From NCBI RefSeq assembly GCF_032854445.1, contig NC_088300.1:66500984-66564983 (forward strand): a DNA stretch of 64,000 nt, written 5' to 3'. Source of the DNA: Liolophura sinensis. Taxonomy: Eukaryota > Mollusca > Polyplacophora > Chitonida > Chitonidae. Below the pieces are notes generated by a model. The model saw only the letters and a list, made by a program, of their open reading frames with translations, was not told the DNA's origin and searched no databases. Position 1 is the first letter of the stretch, and every line of letters begins with the position of its first letter. Of this stretch, positions 23,957 through 38,400 are shown in pieces. A program made the translations under genes and the position numbers.

Positions 23957-26294
23957 TTAGTATTTCTCCAGCTCCGTCCCTTCATGCTGTTTGTCTGAGT
24001 CTCCCTTGGGGTCATTTGTGACCACCACTTCCATGCTTTCTGGAGGCTTGAACGCATGAGCCTGTGCCTCAGCCATCTCCTTCTCTTCCTGCAAGTAAAT
24101 GTAAAAACAAGAGAACGCGAATCTATAAACGAGTCAGTGTGAAAGACAACACAAGTGCAAATGAATGTGAAAAACAAGTCAACATGAATTTGACACACTT
24201 CATTCCATCAGCAGAATTGAAGAATTGATGCTAGTACGGTTCTATTGTTGCCCAGTGAGAAGCTTTACTGTTAATATACATTATACGTATATATCCATGC
24301 AATATCACCATTACCTCCTCTTTAAGCCTGTAATATTCATCTATAGCTGCCTGATATTTGGGTGATGTTATTCCAAAAAACCACGCCAGCTTTTCTCCAC
24401 ATTTGTCAGCCACTGAAATATGCAAAACAAAATAAAATACAACATAAGAGTTATAACAAAACATAAAGGATAAGGTAAATGTAGATGTTTTACTTTAATA
24501 TTTAGCTGAAGTTTAACCTGATCAGTCCAAGGAAAAATAACTGTAGACAAAGGAGCATGCTAAGGACAAAAACATGTAACAAGGCAACTGACCTGAGAGT
24601 GTTCCTGTGGCTGCATGCATGAAGTAATACCACATCCATGGCAACCATCTCAGTGTTTTCTGAAAGTAAAGTAGGAAAGTCAAACAATGTTTTACATCAT
24701 CTATACAAATATAACTCAATACCACTTATTCATAATTTTTCTGGTCGATTGCACCCTTACTCCGCCATTGTAAAAATGAAATATTCTTGGGTACAGAGTA
24801 AAATACCAATCAAATAAATAAATAAATAAATAACCCAAAAACCAACGCTAGATCTGAATCTGAGACCTCGTTGGTCTGGGACATATTGACTGAGATGAGA
24901 ACAAGCTGAGCAGCAACGGCCCCATACAACGATTACCAATGTTCTAAACAAAGATTATCATTTCATACCCGTAGTAAAATGAAATTAATACTGACTATTC
25001 TGTGATTTTTCTTATTTCCATCTATTTCATTTATTTATTTATTTGATTGGTGTTTTATGCCCTTCTCAAAACTATTTCACTTACACAACAGCTGCCAGCA
25101 TTATGGTGGGTGGAAACCTATGACAATCCGCAGGTTGCTGACAGACCTTCCCACGTACGCCAGGAGAGGAAGCCAGCATGAGCAGGACTTGAACTCACAG
25201 CGGCCGCATTGGTGAGATGCTCCTGGGTCATCACACTGCACTAGCGCGCTAACCAATGGAGCAACGGTGGCCACCTCCATCTATGTTAAAGTACCTCACT
25301 CTTACTGAAAATCCCAAGTGACCGCTTTGGCTCCTGGGTCATTACGCCATGCCCTCCACTGTTTTAAGATTAAACTAGACTGCATCAAAAATTCATTTAA
25401 AATTACTATTTGAGACCATTGACAGCTGGGCAATTGCAGTTATACTCACATATACAGGCCCAAGCAAAGAGGTCATGATGTCTAAATACAATAGACAACA
25501 CTCTCATTACCGGTGACTTAAGTCTAATTGGTCTCAAATAATGAACCATGTCTTCTAATTAACATACCGGATCTACCACAGGCTGTTTGACAACTTCCTC
25601 TTCTTCATCTGATGAAGAATACTCCTCAAGTATTCCATCACTGAAGTGTAAAATTCTCTTAGGTGGTTTTTTGTGTTTTCTAGGCTTCTCTGTTTCCAAG
25701 GAAATATTTGTGAACTCTGGTTTTACATGAGCCTAAAACAGAAGAAGCCATGACAATTAAAACAGAAACTGAATTACCTGCAGATGTATACTATATAAAG
25801 TAGTCCATGAATGATACGCAAAGGCTAACATTTGAATGAATGAATGAATGATTATGGCTTAACGCCATATTCCATTTGAAGACTCAAGTTTAGCAAGACG
25901 AGTCCATTTTGATATCCCTGATTATACGTATTCAGAAAAATTGAATCGTGGTATTTTTATTTTATTTTATTATTTTTTTTGGCACATTGTCTCCACGAAT
26001 TAAAACATGCTGTGTAGTTGTTTAAACAAGACAGACATCGAAATTAAGTGAGACAAAAATGTTCAAAACACGTTTTGACATGTGACCAGTGATTAAATCA
26101 GCCAATATTTCATATTTTTTACTGTCTTTGTGTGAAAGTCAAGCTGTCCCAAACTCAGCAAATTTCCGATACATTAGGCATTAAAAACAAATTTGGACAC
26201 AAATTCTGGACCAAAAAAAGTACGGTAATTTTAGCTCGGGTGTTTTCTAGATTTCAAAACGCTAGCTCACCGTTTCTACGTATGTTCCTTCCAT
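23957..26294 (-). CDS. FAM177A1: FAM177 family protein, complete, 5 coding exons
   Basis: Exons: 26271-26294 (MEGTYVET), 25568-25732, 24593-24659, 24315-24412, 23957-24088. All are GT-AG and in phase, giving 161 codons ending ELEKY-TAA. The central block matches FAM177: ILHFSDGILEEYSS, acidic DEEEE, VVDP, then WYYFMHAATGTLS and GEKLAWFFGITSPKYQ followed by AIDEYYRLKEE. Vertebrate FAM177A1 has AATSTLSV, GISTPKYQYAIDEYYR at the same places. FAM177A1 has been reported at the Golgi; its molecular activity is unclear. Length is close to the usual size. The start was chosen because ATG at 26294 is followed after 24 nt by a good donor (ACG|GTGAGC) in phase 0. It is transcribed divergently from TMEM62. 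Confidence 0.93.
25026..25282 (-). mobile_element. SINE family A, full-length, in FAM177 intron
   Basis: On the plus strand it starts 'catttatttatttatttgat' and ends 'actagcgcgctaaccaatgg', so the tRNA-like head is complete. B-box-like text is present ('ggacttgaactcacag' read in reverse). A tail-only copy of opposite orientation lies at 24747-24833. Confidence 0.8.
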
Positions 26295-26498
26295 GTTTAC
26301 AGCTTCAGTCACTATACACACCTTCCCTGACAGAAGAGTTCGCATTCTGCGTTGTACTGCAGGTAAGCCCTTTTTCAGTTTCACACAGCTTTGACTTAAA
26401 GCGGAAGCGTTCGTCTGCTAAACGTTTGACTCATACCAGGAGATACTTTATGTGTTTGTTTACCTATCAGGTGGTAATAGGCTGGGTAATAATTGTAA
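26295..26498. promoter_or_regulatory. Shared divergent promoter, FAM177 / TMEM62
   Basis: Only 204 bp separate the FAM177 ATG (minus) from the TMEM62 ATG (plus). No classic TATA box is obvious. The stretch contains 'ctgcaggtaagccc' (26358-26371), a donor-like site that could end a TMEM62 5' non-coding exon. Transcription start sites cannot be placed from sequence alone. Confidence 0.6.
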
Positions 26499-29400
26499 AT
26501 GAAAGTGGCTTTAGTTTGCTTTAGTGTATTGACAGGATGTGTCGTATTGTTTGCTTTTATTTGGGATACAATCGACGGGGATCTTGCGAATTCAAGATCT
26601 TGGGAAGAGAAAGAAGGAGGGCCTCCTTATCCAGGAGACAAACTTGAAAATGTTTTCTGGTTTATTCAGGTGAGAGGCTGTGTCTATGTTATGTTCGTAG
26701 ACACTGCAGTTAGATATGATAGATTATTGGGATCCCTTTCAAAATTGCTTGAGAATTATGAAAGAAGCTGCATGAGCTTCCAAAGTTGATTTTTTGTCTG
26801 ATGCAATTTTCTTTCACCCTGTCCCTAGTATATTTGTACCAGTTAGCTACTGTCGGTGTCATATACAAAGTGATTCTGTGTTCTGTAGTTATGCATGTGT
26901 CAAATCAGAAACTATTAAACACAGATTCATGTTGTATAGTTATGAAGGCCTAAAAATATTTAAATTTCATGGTTTTTAAATTTCCAAAAGCTTAGGAAGT
27001 ATCAGTTTGAAGCAGTCAGACTGCTTACAGAGGATTAAATAACCAATTTATGCATTGTCTTGTTATATTTCAAATGTGATTATGTTCATTAATTGAGTCC
27101 ATAAAATGCCAGCTTATATTGTTCCTTATTTCAGATAACTGACCTCCACATCAGCAGATACTGGGACCCAGCACGGTCAGAGCATCTCTCTATTTTCCTT
27201 AAAGAGCGAGTACCTGCCATTAAACCCATTGTCATTCTTGTCACAGGTACAGGCATCTTTTAATTAATGAGCCCACTTAGGTTGTGTGTGTGAGGGGGTT
27301 GGGGGGGGATACTTAATTGTGTTATAGGAATATAAAATCATGTTTTTTTTCTAATTTTCATAAGTGTTCATCTTGTGGAACTCTAATTTGGAGTGAGGGG
27401 ATTTTCAGTTAAATGATCTTTTCATACACTTTGAGAAGCTGTGTGTTAAGACATTCCTTTTGTCATTTGAAGCGTGATTGTTTCAGGTGATCTGACAGAT
27501 GCCAAGGCTGTGGACCACCAGGGCTCCAGACAGTATTTAGATGAATGGCAGACTTATTGGAACACCATACAGAACTCTGGAGTACTGAAGACATCGGTCT
27601 GGTTGGATATTAGAGGGAATCATGGTGCGACATTGTCATTCAGCTGTTTCATAATATTAATGCAGAGGCTTGTTGGGATACAGTGTGTAACACTGAATGT
27701 GACATTCAGTTAAGCTCAATCATGCTAAATATGCATTTCCTTATGAAAGTTTCCTTATTAAAGTTGAGAACGAGAGGTTATGGTAATGGACAGTTTTATT
27801 CTTTAAATTGTGTAATTATTATTGATTATATGCACCAAATGACCAACACTTTATATTGTACTATTTCAGATGCCTTTGATGTTCCCAACCTAGACAGCCA
27901 GGTCAATTATTACAGGTACTGCTATTAGAGCATTTTGTGTTCAATTTCAAGATGAGGTAGAAATAATGGCGAACTCATGAAGCTCCTTCTTGCCTATAAC
28001 AAAATGTTGCAAAGCTATGCACTCTTTTGTCATTTCCTTTATTACGTCACAGGCATGATAATTTCATGGAATCGATTGTTCCGTTTCCATGTCGGTTCCC
28101 AGGTTAAAAATTCACAGAACCGAAAGCCCGTTTCCCACAAAAGAAGGCTTGGCTACTCACTCAGTACTGCTTAGTAAGTTTGAAAAGAGTTATTTGCAGA
28201 AGTCTTGAGTTGTGAGCCTTCAGATTGTCGCTTAGGCTACACTAGACGCTTGCATTTTGTTGCCATGATTTGTCTCACGAAAAATGGACCTTTTTCAATC
28301 TATCTGTGAACAAGGAGCCTGCAATGCTATTCTGTAAGACGAGTCGGAAGTTTGGAGTCACGTGACCACCTTTTTGTGCCGAAAACAAAACGGCCACCAA
28401 ATGTTAAAGCACTGGGGAAAAGGTCACTCTTTGCCACTTCGCTAGTGACCAGTAAGGCCTAGTTCTACAACATAGCATCACAAAAACACTGCAGAAATAC
28501 TCCGACTACCTGGAAAGATGAAAATTATACAAATCCAACGGATACAAGATCACTGACAGTGATTCAGAAATGGGCATTTTTATATGCAATAACGTTGGGA
28601 GGACTGTTTTCTTCACACATGCCATTTGTTACAAAGGAGATGACATGGTCTCTAGCTTCCAATCGATCTTACAGAAGTTTAGAATATCCAGTTCTCTCCC
28701 TTTTTTTTTTTCATGGTTTGCAATCAGATACCTCAATCATTCAGTGACATTTTGTACATTTTAAACAAAAAGTTTGAGGGATTTTGGTGACTTTTACTTT
28801 ACAGAGTAAACAAAAATTAGATCGGCAAGAAACACCAAACACCAAAATTTATCTGATGAAATAAAGTTAATACTAAAATTGTTACAGCTAAATCGGTTCC
28901 CATAACAACAGATTGCTGGGAATCTAAAAAACGTTTCCCACCTTTTCCCAGGTCAAAAGTACACGGAACCGAAAAAGTGTTTCCCAGTCATTCTTAAATC
29001 CTCATGCCTGCATCACAATTATAGGTGTTTGTGTGCTCATAAAACACATGAAGTACACACACACTGCAACGCCACAGAAGAAAACAAAGTGTTCCATTGC
29101 GATTTGGACCTTGTGTGTAGCTCATCCTCGAGTCTCCCCTTCAGACATATTCTTTCCGTGCTGTATAAACTTTTAAATGTATAATATGATGAACAGTTTT
29201 AAAATGCTATTTATGCTCTTCACAAGCATATTTCTATCTTCATACACAAACATTAACTCTTAAAGCATGTGGAATATAAAAAGACAGGTTAAATATCCTA
29301 TTCATTTACTGTGTAGTTATTTCAGATTTAAAACTACATCGATTGGGTTGGCTATATTTAAGGCCTTATATATAGTGTAACTTTATCCTTTCAAAATGTG

Positions 29401-32400
29401 TTTAAATATATACATATACCATATATATATGCCAAAATCAGAAATCTCAGATTTTTACAAGGCATTGTAAGGTGATTCTGTTCTAAGCATAGCTGAGATT
29501 TATCGTCTACATGATAATGTGTGTTTAATGTTATAATGCCTTATAATATACGTTGTCGCACAGGTTTACCCTGTTTCTTCTAATTTTTGGGACACCTGGT
29601 CTGCTCATCCTAGCCATTGTGTATGTAATTATAGCAGGATTATTGAGGGTTTTTTTCTCTTATGTTTTATAATAGACCATCTAAAGAAAAACATACTCAT
29701 ATCTTACTTTTCCTAAAGGCTGGTAAAGGAATGTTATATTCTACTTTCAACACTACTAATATCCCTCCCATAAATTAGAGGAATTAGGTTTGTTTATTCT
29801 GATGTGTTCTGCATGAAATATTTATTTTTCTCAGGAAATACTCTATCCAAGGTCAACAGCATGCCCAGTCATATGCATATCATCTGAAGAGGAGTTTTGG
29901 GACATATAACTTTATTGGAGTGGACGCCTGCCCAGATCCAGGCCCAAAGAGACCATTTAATTTCTTTGGATATCTTACAAAGGTAGCAATCTTTTTTCTT
30001 TTTTTGGAAAGTTGCATCAGTACAGTGTATTGCTGAAATGAAAATCATCTATACATTTTTTTAATTTGTAAACTTTTTATAAGCAATAATAATAAATTGT
30101 AACAGGACGTCTGTAAAATAATCATGCATCCTGTTCAAAACTAGTTTATGTTGCAAGGGAGTGTTACGTTACTACTTGTTGTTTTCATTCACATAAAGTA
30201 TAATCCGTAGGTCAAACTTCATATCTATGGTCTGGTCCCCAGAACCGATCTAAGACTTAAGTCAGAATTTCAAATCACTTTAAAATTGTTATTTCTCATG
30301 TAACATGGTCAAAATATTACTTACCAATGTAAACTCTGGGTAAGTTATTATACAACAAATTTTATCTAAGATAACAGAAAGGGACATATGAAATTTAATG
30401 ATTAAAATTTTGACTTCTAAGATTGCTTTGTGATCCCAGAGCCAGGACTTGCATGACAACAATGTGTTTGTATCTCCAGTGTATTGTTGTGATGATCAGA
30501 GCTGTTTGTTATTATTTGCACAGTTATTGGATGTGTAATATTCTGTCCTGATAGGCCAGGCTGGCTGACCTGCAGAGGCTCGAGCAGGCTAACAGTGGCG
30601 CAAACATGACAATATGGTTTGGTCATTACCCTTCCTCTACAGTGGTGGAAGAGCATCCAGGCTTGCGACGAACACTAAGGTAGTGTTTTATTATACAATT
30701 GTCCGTGTATTTTCACAGATTAACACCATTTAAATATCTGCTGTGACGTCACACTATTGTCAGTGAAGTTGATTATTTTTTAAGAACACAGGCTTGCGAG
30801 ATTGTGGTTTGAGCGGTGATGGGGAATGACTTGTACCACCCGAGTAAGCCTTCAACTGGTATACGTTAGAGATGAATTCCAACTCATAAACACAAGGCTT
30901 TAAAACATTCCAATATCTGAGCTATCCGAGAAGACCATGCAACCTTCTCCTTTTAGACAAATTTAAACATTTGTTGTGACGTCGATCCTTTGTCAAACCG
31001 ATCATAAGAATGTCATATATGAAGGGTCCATGAAGGTGAAATTCATTTTCCAACAGTTTCGTTCTTCACCTTCATTTCAAATACACCAAATGTTGCCAGT
31101 GTGAGAAAAGGCAGAGTAGCGCCATCAATTTTCTGAGGCACAAATATGAACAGCAAGGTGAACTGGTGGGTCTAATTTGTGGCATTCTCATTACGAACAT
31201 GGATATCTAGAGGCCTACTTGTGTCAATGTGACAGAGATAATCTACTATCAGACTTCCCTAGATTATATGTAAGCTTCAGTCAATTCAGATTGACTTTCC
31301 CGCATAACTGATCATAGACCAAGTCACTGTCCATAATCGTACATACCCAGTTAGTAATCTGTATAATGTACAACCGACTGGACTCCTAGTGGCTAAAAGC
31401 TCTAGCACTGTCGCATACATCATACATCATTTTCACGAAAGATCAGCCAAGCTACATATTATATTTTAGTATGCAAATAATGCGGCTCAGCTGCCACGAA
31501 AGAGCATTGATTGAAGTTAATTGTGATTGAAATAACGTTTGAAATGTCTCCGGGCGTTCTTGAAAAAGAATTGATAGTTGTTACCACAAACACGTTTAAG
31601 TAGGAGAAACAATTCGCAAGAGTTGACTGTTGAAAAAGAGTCAACGCGGTGCTCCCCACCTTGTTGATTTTTTCTCCACTACATAATACTATTGCAACAT
31701 CTCGTGTGAGGAAATCAGAAGACGTACGGTAATTGACCTAAAGTTTCGCACGCGAGGTATTTTCGTTTAATTTAACACCATCTGAGTTGAAGACAAGATG
31801 ACAGAAGAGAGCGATTAGCGACCCCCTACAAACACAACCTCCCCTACACCCATCTGTTTCATTACCCTGCATGGAACTAACAGCTCTGGTTGCTAATCCT
31901 CGCCACATGGTGTTAAGTGACTGATAGTGAGGTGCGCAGGTCTCCAGACTAATAGGCCTACATCTTTATCTCTAAACATGCCCATGAATGAAATCAAAGA
32001 AAGTATTAAGAAAGGCAATGTCTATTACAAACCTTTAAATCCCACACACTATCTGAAAGCAAGACCACACCAAACAAAGAATGTACATGTACATTCTTGC
32101 AGACAAACCGATCCTTGTATACAGTTTTGCCACAGCTTTTTGCCAGCAAAAATCACATGGTCGATGGGTAGACAAGTGGAAATTTTGAGTTCTGTGATTG
32201 TAAGTGGCTTGTATGTACATGCAGATAAAGCCAACGTGTATGACTGAAATTTCATCTGAGGGGACTTGATGAAATATGAAGTAAATTAAGTATTCATTTT
32301 TGCGATATATGGGCGGAAGTTGACAGTCTATCAAATTACGCCAGAATAAACAAGAATTGTTTGGCTGCAGTGAGGCAAAGCCACATGTATATAGGTGTCG

Positions 32401-35400
32401 TTTTGATCTCGTCTGCTGGTGGCCTATAGTTTGCAAGTATTGATTCACGGTGTACTAAATTCTGCTTCAGTTTTGTGTACCAAAAGCCATGCGGTTTAAA
32501 AATGGATATTTGACATGACACTTCACATGCGTAAAGGCACTGGGTAGTCACACATAACCTCCGCAGAGTTTTCTCCCAAATTCCCATTTATCACAAAAGA
32601 ATGATAATAAAACAATCAACCTGTTGCTGAGTGCATGTGCTAAAATCATTATGATTAAAACTAAAGAAAACATGAACTGTTTATGGTGGGAGAATGGACT
32701 AACTGCTCAGTGAAGCGTGAGCTTGTTGATTACTTTCTTGAACTGTCCTTATAATCCCCTTTACCGCCCCTGATGCTCTCCTGTGGCCCTCAGTGAGTAA
32801 CAACCACAATCAACGCAATGAATCTTGGGATACACTTTCCAAGTCCCAGGGCAAAATTATAGGTCATTTACAGTATGTCACCCTAATGTTTTTATAGGTT
32901 TGTAAATTTTACACAATATATGTGTGTACATGTAAGACCACTGTTAATTAATTGTTCATTTATGATGACCCTTACACATATAATATTTCAGACAAAATAA
33001 TTACCCTAAACTTAAGCTTTTTTCAAGTGAAACATTTTGCTGGATTCTGATTGATTTGTTCTCCATATTAGGTCAGTTGATAGTGTTTTGTGAAGTTTGA
33101 TTAATTTTTTTGTTAGCAAAGGCACCAAATGTAGTACCTGCCTTAGGGCCTGTATGTGCTTCTGAAAGTGCATTTTTACATGCCAAAGCTTCTGGTGAAA
33201 TTATGTGGTTTTAAAATATGTGCCTTGTCAGACAGTCTGTTTGAAAATTGTTTGTAATTACATTTTGAACTCAACAATCAGATTCCTCCCCTTAGATGCT
33301 GACCATCATTGTAGAAGTGAAATATTCTTTCATACAGGATAAAACGTAAGTCAAATAAATATATTTTGAGCAGAAGGCTATCCTGAAAAAGTGGCCAACT
33401 AACTACAGAGCATCACATGAAGCAACATTGGTTAATGTTTGCAGCTAGCTGCTTCAAACCCCCTGAATCGTTACAGTATGATAATGGTTTAATTTTGATT
33501 TTCAGTAGTGGGATAGCATACCTCTGTGGTCACCTGCACACACTGGGCAATCTTGTCCCTCAGATGTACACTTATCAGTACGCAGGCTACTTAGAGCTAG
33601 AGCTTGGAGACTGGAAGGACAACAGGATGTAAGTATATATGTCCTGATCCTATTGTTTGTATCAGGTTCATGAAATTTGCAATGTATATCACATCTAAAC
33701 AAGGGCAAGTCATTCCATTTTGTTCTTTCTCAACATCCCAGTTGTTTCTATCAAGTTGTCTCCCCTTAATCTGTTTTCTGTATAAGGCTCTATGACATTA
33801 AACTTCATTTCTGATTTATTCTGGTACAGAATTCAGTCAAATTATTGAGCTCAAAATTGGAACCGAAATGAATGGTTGCTTTAGTCTTAATAATGATTGG
33901 GATAGAAAGTTAAACACATGTGTTGATGGATTCATGTGTACATGAAGAGTACATTTATGTAGTGTCTGACACTCAACACATCAATGCAAGATCGGAAACA
34001 ACAAAAAATTCGGTGTGTTTGTGTGGTCTAAGGCACTATTTGAATTTTAATTTGACTTTAGTCTGATAAATAATAATAATAATATAAATTGTACGCTTTT
34101 GTTTTCTCAGCTACCGCATTATGGCCATAGATCATGACATTTTGTCCTTCACCGACGAGTCGTTTGATCACTGGCCTGTGATTTTGATCACCAACCCTAA
34201 ACATGCTCTGTTCCAAGTGCCTCATCATGAGAAGCTAGACAGAATTGCCAAGTCTACACATATCAGGTCAAACTATTTCCAACTTTCACAAATTAGTTCT
34301 CATATAAAGCAATAGTCTTATTTTAGGGAGAAATCTGTGTTTAGTTGTTGTCTTGAAAATGCCCAGTATATTTGAACTAGTCCAGTTGCTGATCAGCCAG
34401 ATGTAACTTTAGCTGTCTGTATATTAGAATGTGATACCTGTACACATTATTTTGGCAGCTGGATGTGGTTAAGAGGTAAGACGGATTACTCCTAACCACA
34501 ACTCAAGGCATCCAATGTAAAGATTCAATCTCAGTCTTGGCTGAAAATTTGTAGAAAATCTATACATCAGTTACGGTTTGTCAATAACTTCCCCTAGCAC
34601 TCTTAGTTTCCTGCTATAATCAAACCGACCACTATAATTGCAAAATTCCTTAGTATGTGGAACAGGGCAACTCTCTTTGGGTTTGAACTTTGGGACCATA
34701 GCCTGAGCTTCTACCACTGGACCAAAGTGAAGTTCCTGTTGACCCAGTGGTAGATAACCAGTTCATTTTACCAGTGTCACATATACTGTTAAACAACAAT
34801 TAAATAAAATAAATATACATCATGAAAACCAGTCTCACATCCACAGTTTGATCATTTTGACCAGTATATTTGGTTTTGGTGATGTTTTAGTTTGCCTTCC
34901 TTATTTGTTTATACGTAGCCAGTTTTTATAGGGTAGAGGAAGCCAGAGTGCGTGGCATAAACCACAAGCCTTTGGCAAATTACTGATGAACTTTACCACA
35001 TGTGGCATACAGATATGCACACCTTTTTGGTGGAAGACAAGTGCTTATCACTGAAAGTTGGGCTGCACAAACAGCCACACTAGCATCGCTGACCCCTTAA
35101 TGTTTTTATGTTTTCTGTCTATTGCTGTAGAGTGTTAATTTTCTCACCCTGGCCTGTGGAGACAGTGACAGTAGAAGTGGACCATATTCCATTACCTGGC
35201 GTTTCACATGCTGGCAGTGGTCTCTATGTTATCCCATGGAATCCCCAACAATATTTGTACGGCCAGCACACTATCACAGTTTATGCAAAGGTGGGTTAAT
35301 GTCAACATGGTTTCCTTTCGTAGTGTATCAGCTGATAATAATATCAGGATGCTTGTTCATAATGAAAGAAAGAATGCGAACAATATGTCTTGTTTCTTTT

Positions 35401-38400
35401 TTTTGGTAAAGCTGAAAACAGTACACAATGCTCTTAATTATGTTACAGTTGAAATATGAGTAATTTGAAAACAATCCATCAGATCTTAATTGGAAAGATG
35501 TATGTACATGTATTTATGTTTTCCTTGTTTTAATCCAAACGTTTATTTTCACTAATAAGTTCTTTCATGAACACAATGTTGTATTTTACTCCTGTTTGAT
35601 TTTGTAATATTTATGCCAGTTTTCAGTTACATGTATAAAAATTTATCCTTTTCTTTTATACCTGTAGGATTCTCTGGGGAATTCGAGAGAAAAAAGTCAA
35701 CCATTTTCACTGGATGGAAGTCGCCCAAAGTTTAGATATTTGCCAAGTTTTCTACTGATGTTTCATATAGATTCTATTGTAAGTACATTGAGACACAACA
35801 GTACATTGTAAGAATTGCATATTGTAAGAATTTAGCACGGATAAAACTATCAGGATTACATTTATTATGTATGTTCACCAGTGGCAAGTTTTACACTGGA
35901 TTGACAAGATTGATGGACAGCTGAAATAATAGAAATGAAGAGAACATTTAACGCTGAATCGGATGCTGTGTTCTGTAATATGCATGAATGAATGAATGCT
36001 TGGGGTTTAACGTCACACTTAACAATTTTTCAGTCATATGACGATGAGGAGCCGTTAGATGTGTGTATATTGTCTTTTTTGTCTTGAGGCAGGGCATGCA
36101 GCCAAAGTGCTGCCGCCACTGAAGAATCATGCCTAAGACACCAGACATGAAGCCCCACCCAGTCACATTATACTGACACCAGGCCAACCAGTCCTGTTTC
36201 CTTGCTCTGACCCTCCTGAGTGCCAAGTGAGGCAGCATCAAGTACTATCTTGGTCTTTGGTGTGACCAGAACTGGATATGCTCTTGGGTCTCCAGACTTC
36301 GAGGCAGGTGCTCTAACCAGACCGAAGCAGCCTGTAATATAAGATGTATATATCTGGATAAAAACAGAATATGAGTTACTTTATTCTGTGATGTTGAGGT
36401 TTCCTCTAAAGTGATCTCATTTTGTCTCCATTTAACAACAGATCACCTTTTTGTGAACTTTGTACCTGTGATCACTGGAACTTTGTTTTCATCACCTGTA
36501 CAAAAACATTTCTGTAACTGCATTTACTCTTAAGTGTCTCTCTGTAATACATGTTATAGACTTGTTGATTGTGTGTGTCATGTCATAAGAATCACACACA
36601 GTTCCGATTTTTATTATGTTGTTTTGGTTTTTCAGGCATTGATGGTTTTTATGATGTCCTGTTTGTCTGTGATTTTGCCTTTGTATGTATTAAGAAAATG
36701 CAACCTTCCTCCAAAAGCCCCTTATTCACGTAAGTGCACGCATTATTTCTCTAGAAAATCCATGTGATTTTGATTTTTTTTTTGATTGGTGTTATACGCA
36801 GTACTCAAGAATATTTCACTTAAAGAACAGCAGCCAGCATTATGATGGGTGAAAACAGGGATGATTTGCCCTGGGCTCTACTCGGTTTCCACCACCCACA
36901 GAATTGGAAAGTAAAAAATCTTTCAGTGTGGATTGATTGATTGATTGACTGATCGGTGTTCAACACTGTACTGAAGAATTTTTCCCAAATGTGAAGACGA
37001 TCAGGTTTATGGTTGAAGGGAAGCTAAGGCACCTGGAGTAACTGATTGACCTTCCCCAGGTACCTTACAAACCTCTTGACTTAAAACTGCAGCCGAAACA
37101 GAGAGAGCTATTTTCGAACATGGAACCTCACTGGTCAAAGACCACACAGCCAGTCAGCTAATTAACTGTCTGAGCCAGTGAGCCCTTTTCTCACTGATTA
37201 TGGCATTATGTACAAATGAAATAATAAAAAACAGATTGATGTGATTTGATTATTTAGATCTATTTTCATGAATGAACAGTAATTTCTTTTTTGCTTAATT
37301 TCAATAATTGCCTCACGTAATCACATTATACATAGACTGGAGAGAACACCACTTGTCCTGCTGCTGGCCAGTTTACGCCTTTAAGAATGACCTAAGAATG
37401 ACCTGAATCTGAATCTCATATTTTTGAGGCAGATTTTGGTAACTGTTATAGTAGGTTTCCATTTTATACAGTTCATAGTTACAGCTCTGAGACCACTTTC
37501 ACATGACTTCATACATCTCATTTCCCTTATCTTTTGACAAATACTGTTATCTCTAGGTTTTGTGAAAGTGCATGTACTTGATATTGCACATAACCCTGTT
37601 TGTGTTTATGTATTTGCAGTTACAAGGGGATTCTTTAGATGGCCAACACGTTATATTTTTACGAGAATCAAGTGGATATGGATGGTCTCCAAATGTGATG
37701 TTTTATACCACTGTTTGACTGGTTTTGTCATATATGTGGCCATTGGTTAGTAATAGTTGATTTCATTTAACTGATTCTACTTGACAGTTTTTAAATTAGT
37801 AATTAGTATTGTTGAATGAATGAATGATTATGGCTTAGTGCCACATCAGCAGTATTTCAGCCATATCGTGGCAATTATATTGTTAAAGTCCACCTATCCA
37901 CATTATGGTATGGAGTTGCCCATTGGCCCATAAAATTTCTGGTGTTATTACCATCTATACAGGGATGCTTCACTGGGAGCTATTAAACTAGAGATGCCGT
38001 ATTTACCTACCACTTGCCCAGAAGCCTAGCTATTGAAAATACACCCTGACAGCAAAGACACTACTGAGTTACCGCCCTTTGTGGGATGTTTTAGTTTTTG
38101 ATATCCTATATCTACAAATTGTTCCACATAGAGCTTCTAAATTTGAGGTCCCTAATAACATACCAGTTGGCCCAGAAGTCTGTTAATATTGATCTGTTAA
38201 AATCAAGATAGATGTCTATCTTAGTCCCAGGTACATACCAATTGATCCAGTGGTCTGTTAAAAATGGATCCTGGTGACTAAAACGTAGTTACGCCTTACT
38301 GTGATATGTTTTTTCCTGTTAACATTGTATTTAAGAACTGCTTCATATATATATTTCAGTCATGCAAAACACCCATCTACCATGCTGATAGATTTCTTTT

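Noticed and set aside
26132-26524. 130-codon plus-strand frame upstream of TMEM62
   Set aside because: Covers the FAM177 first exon in antisense and the shared promoter; it is in a different frame from TMEM62.
31927-32448. Overlapping frames of about 100-137 codons in TMEM62 intron 6
   Set aside because: No splice context, family similarity or coding-like composition recognised.
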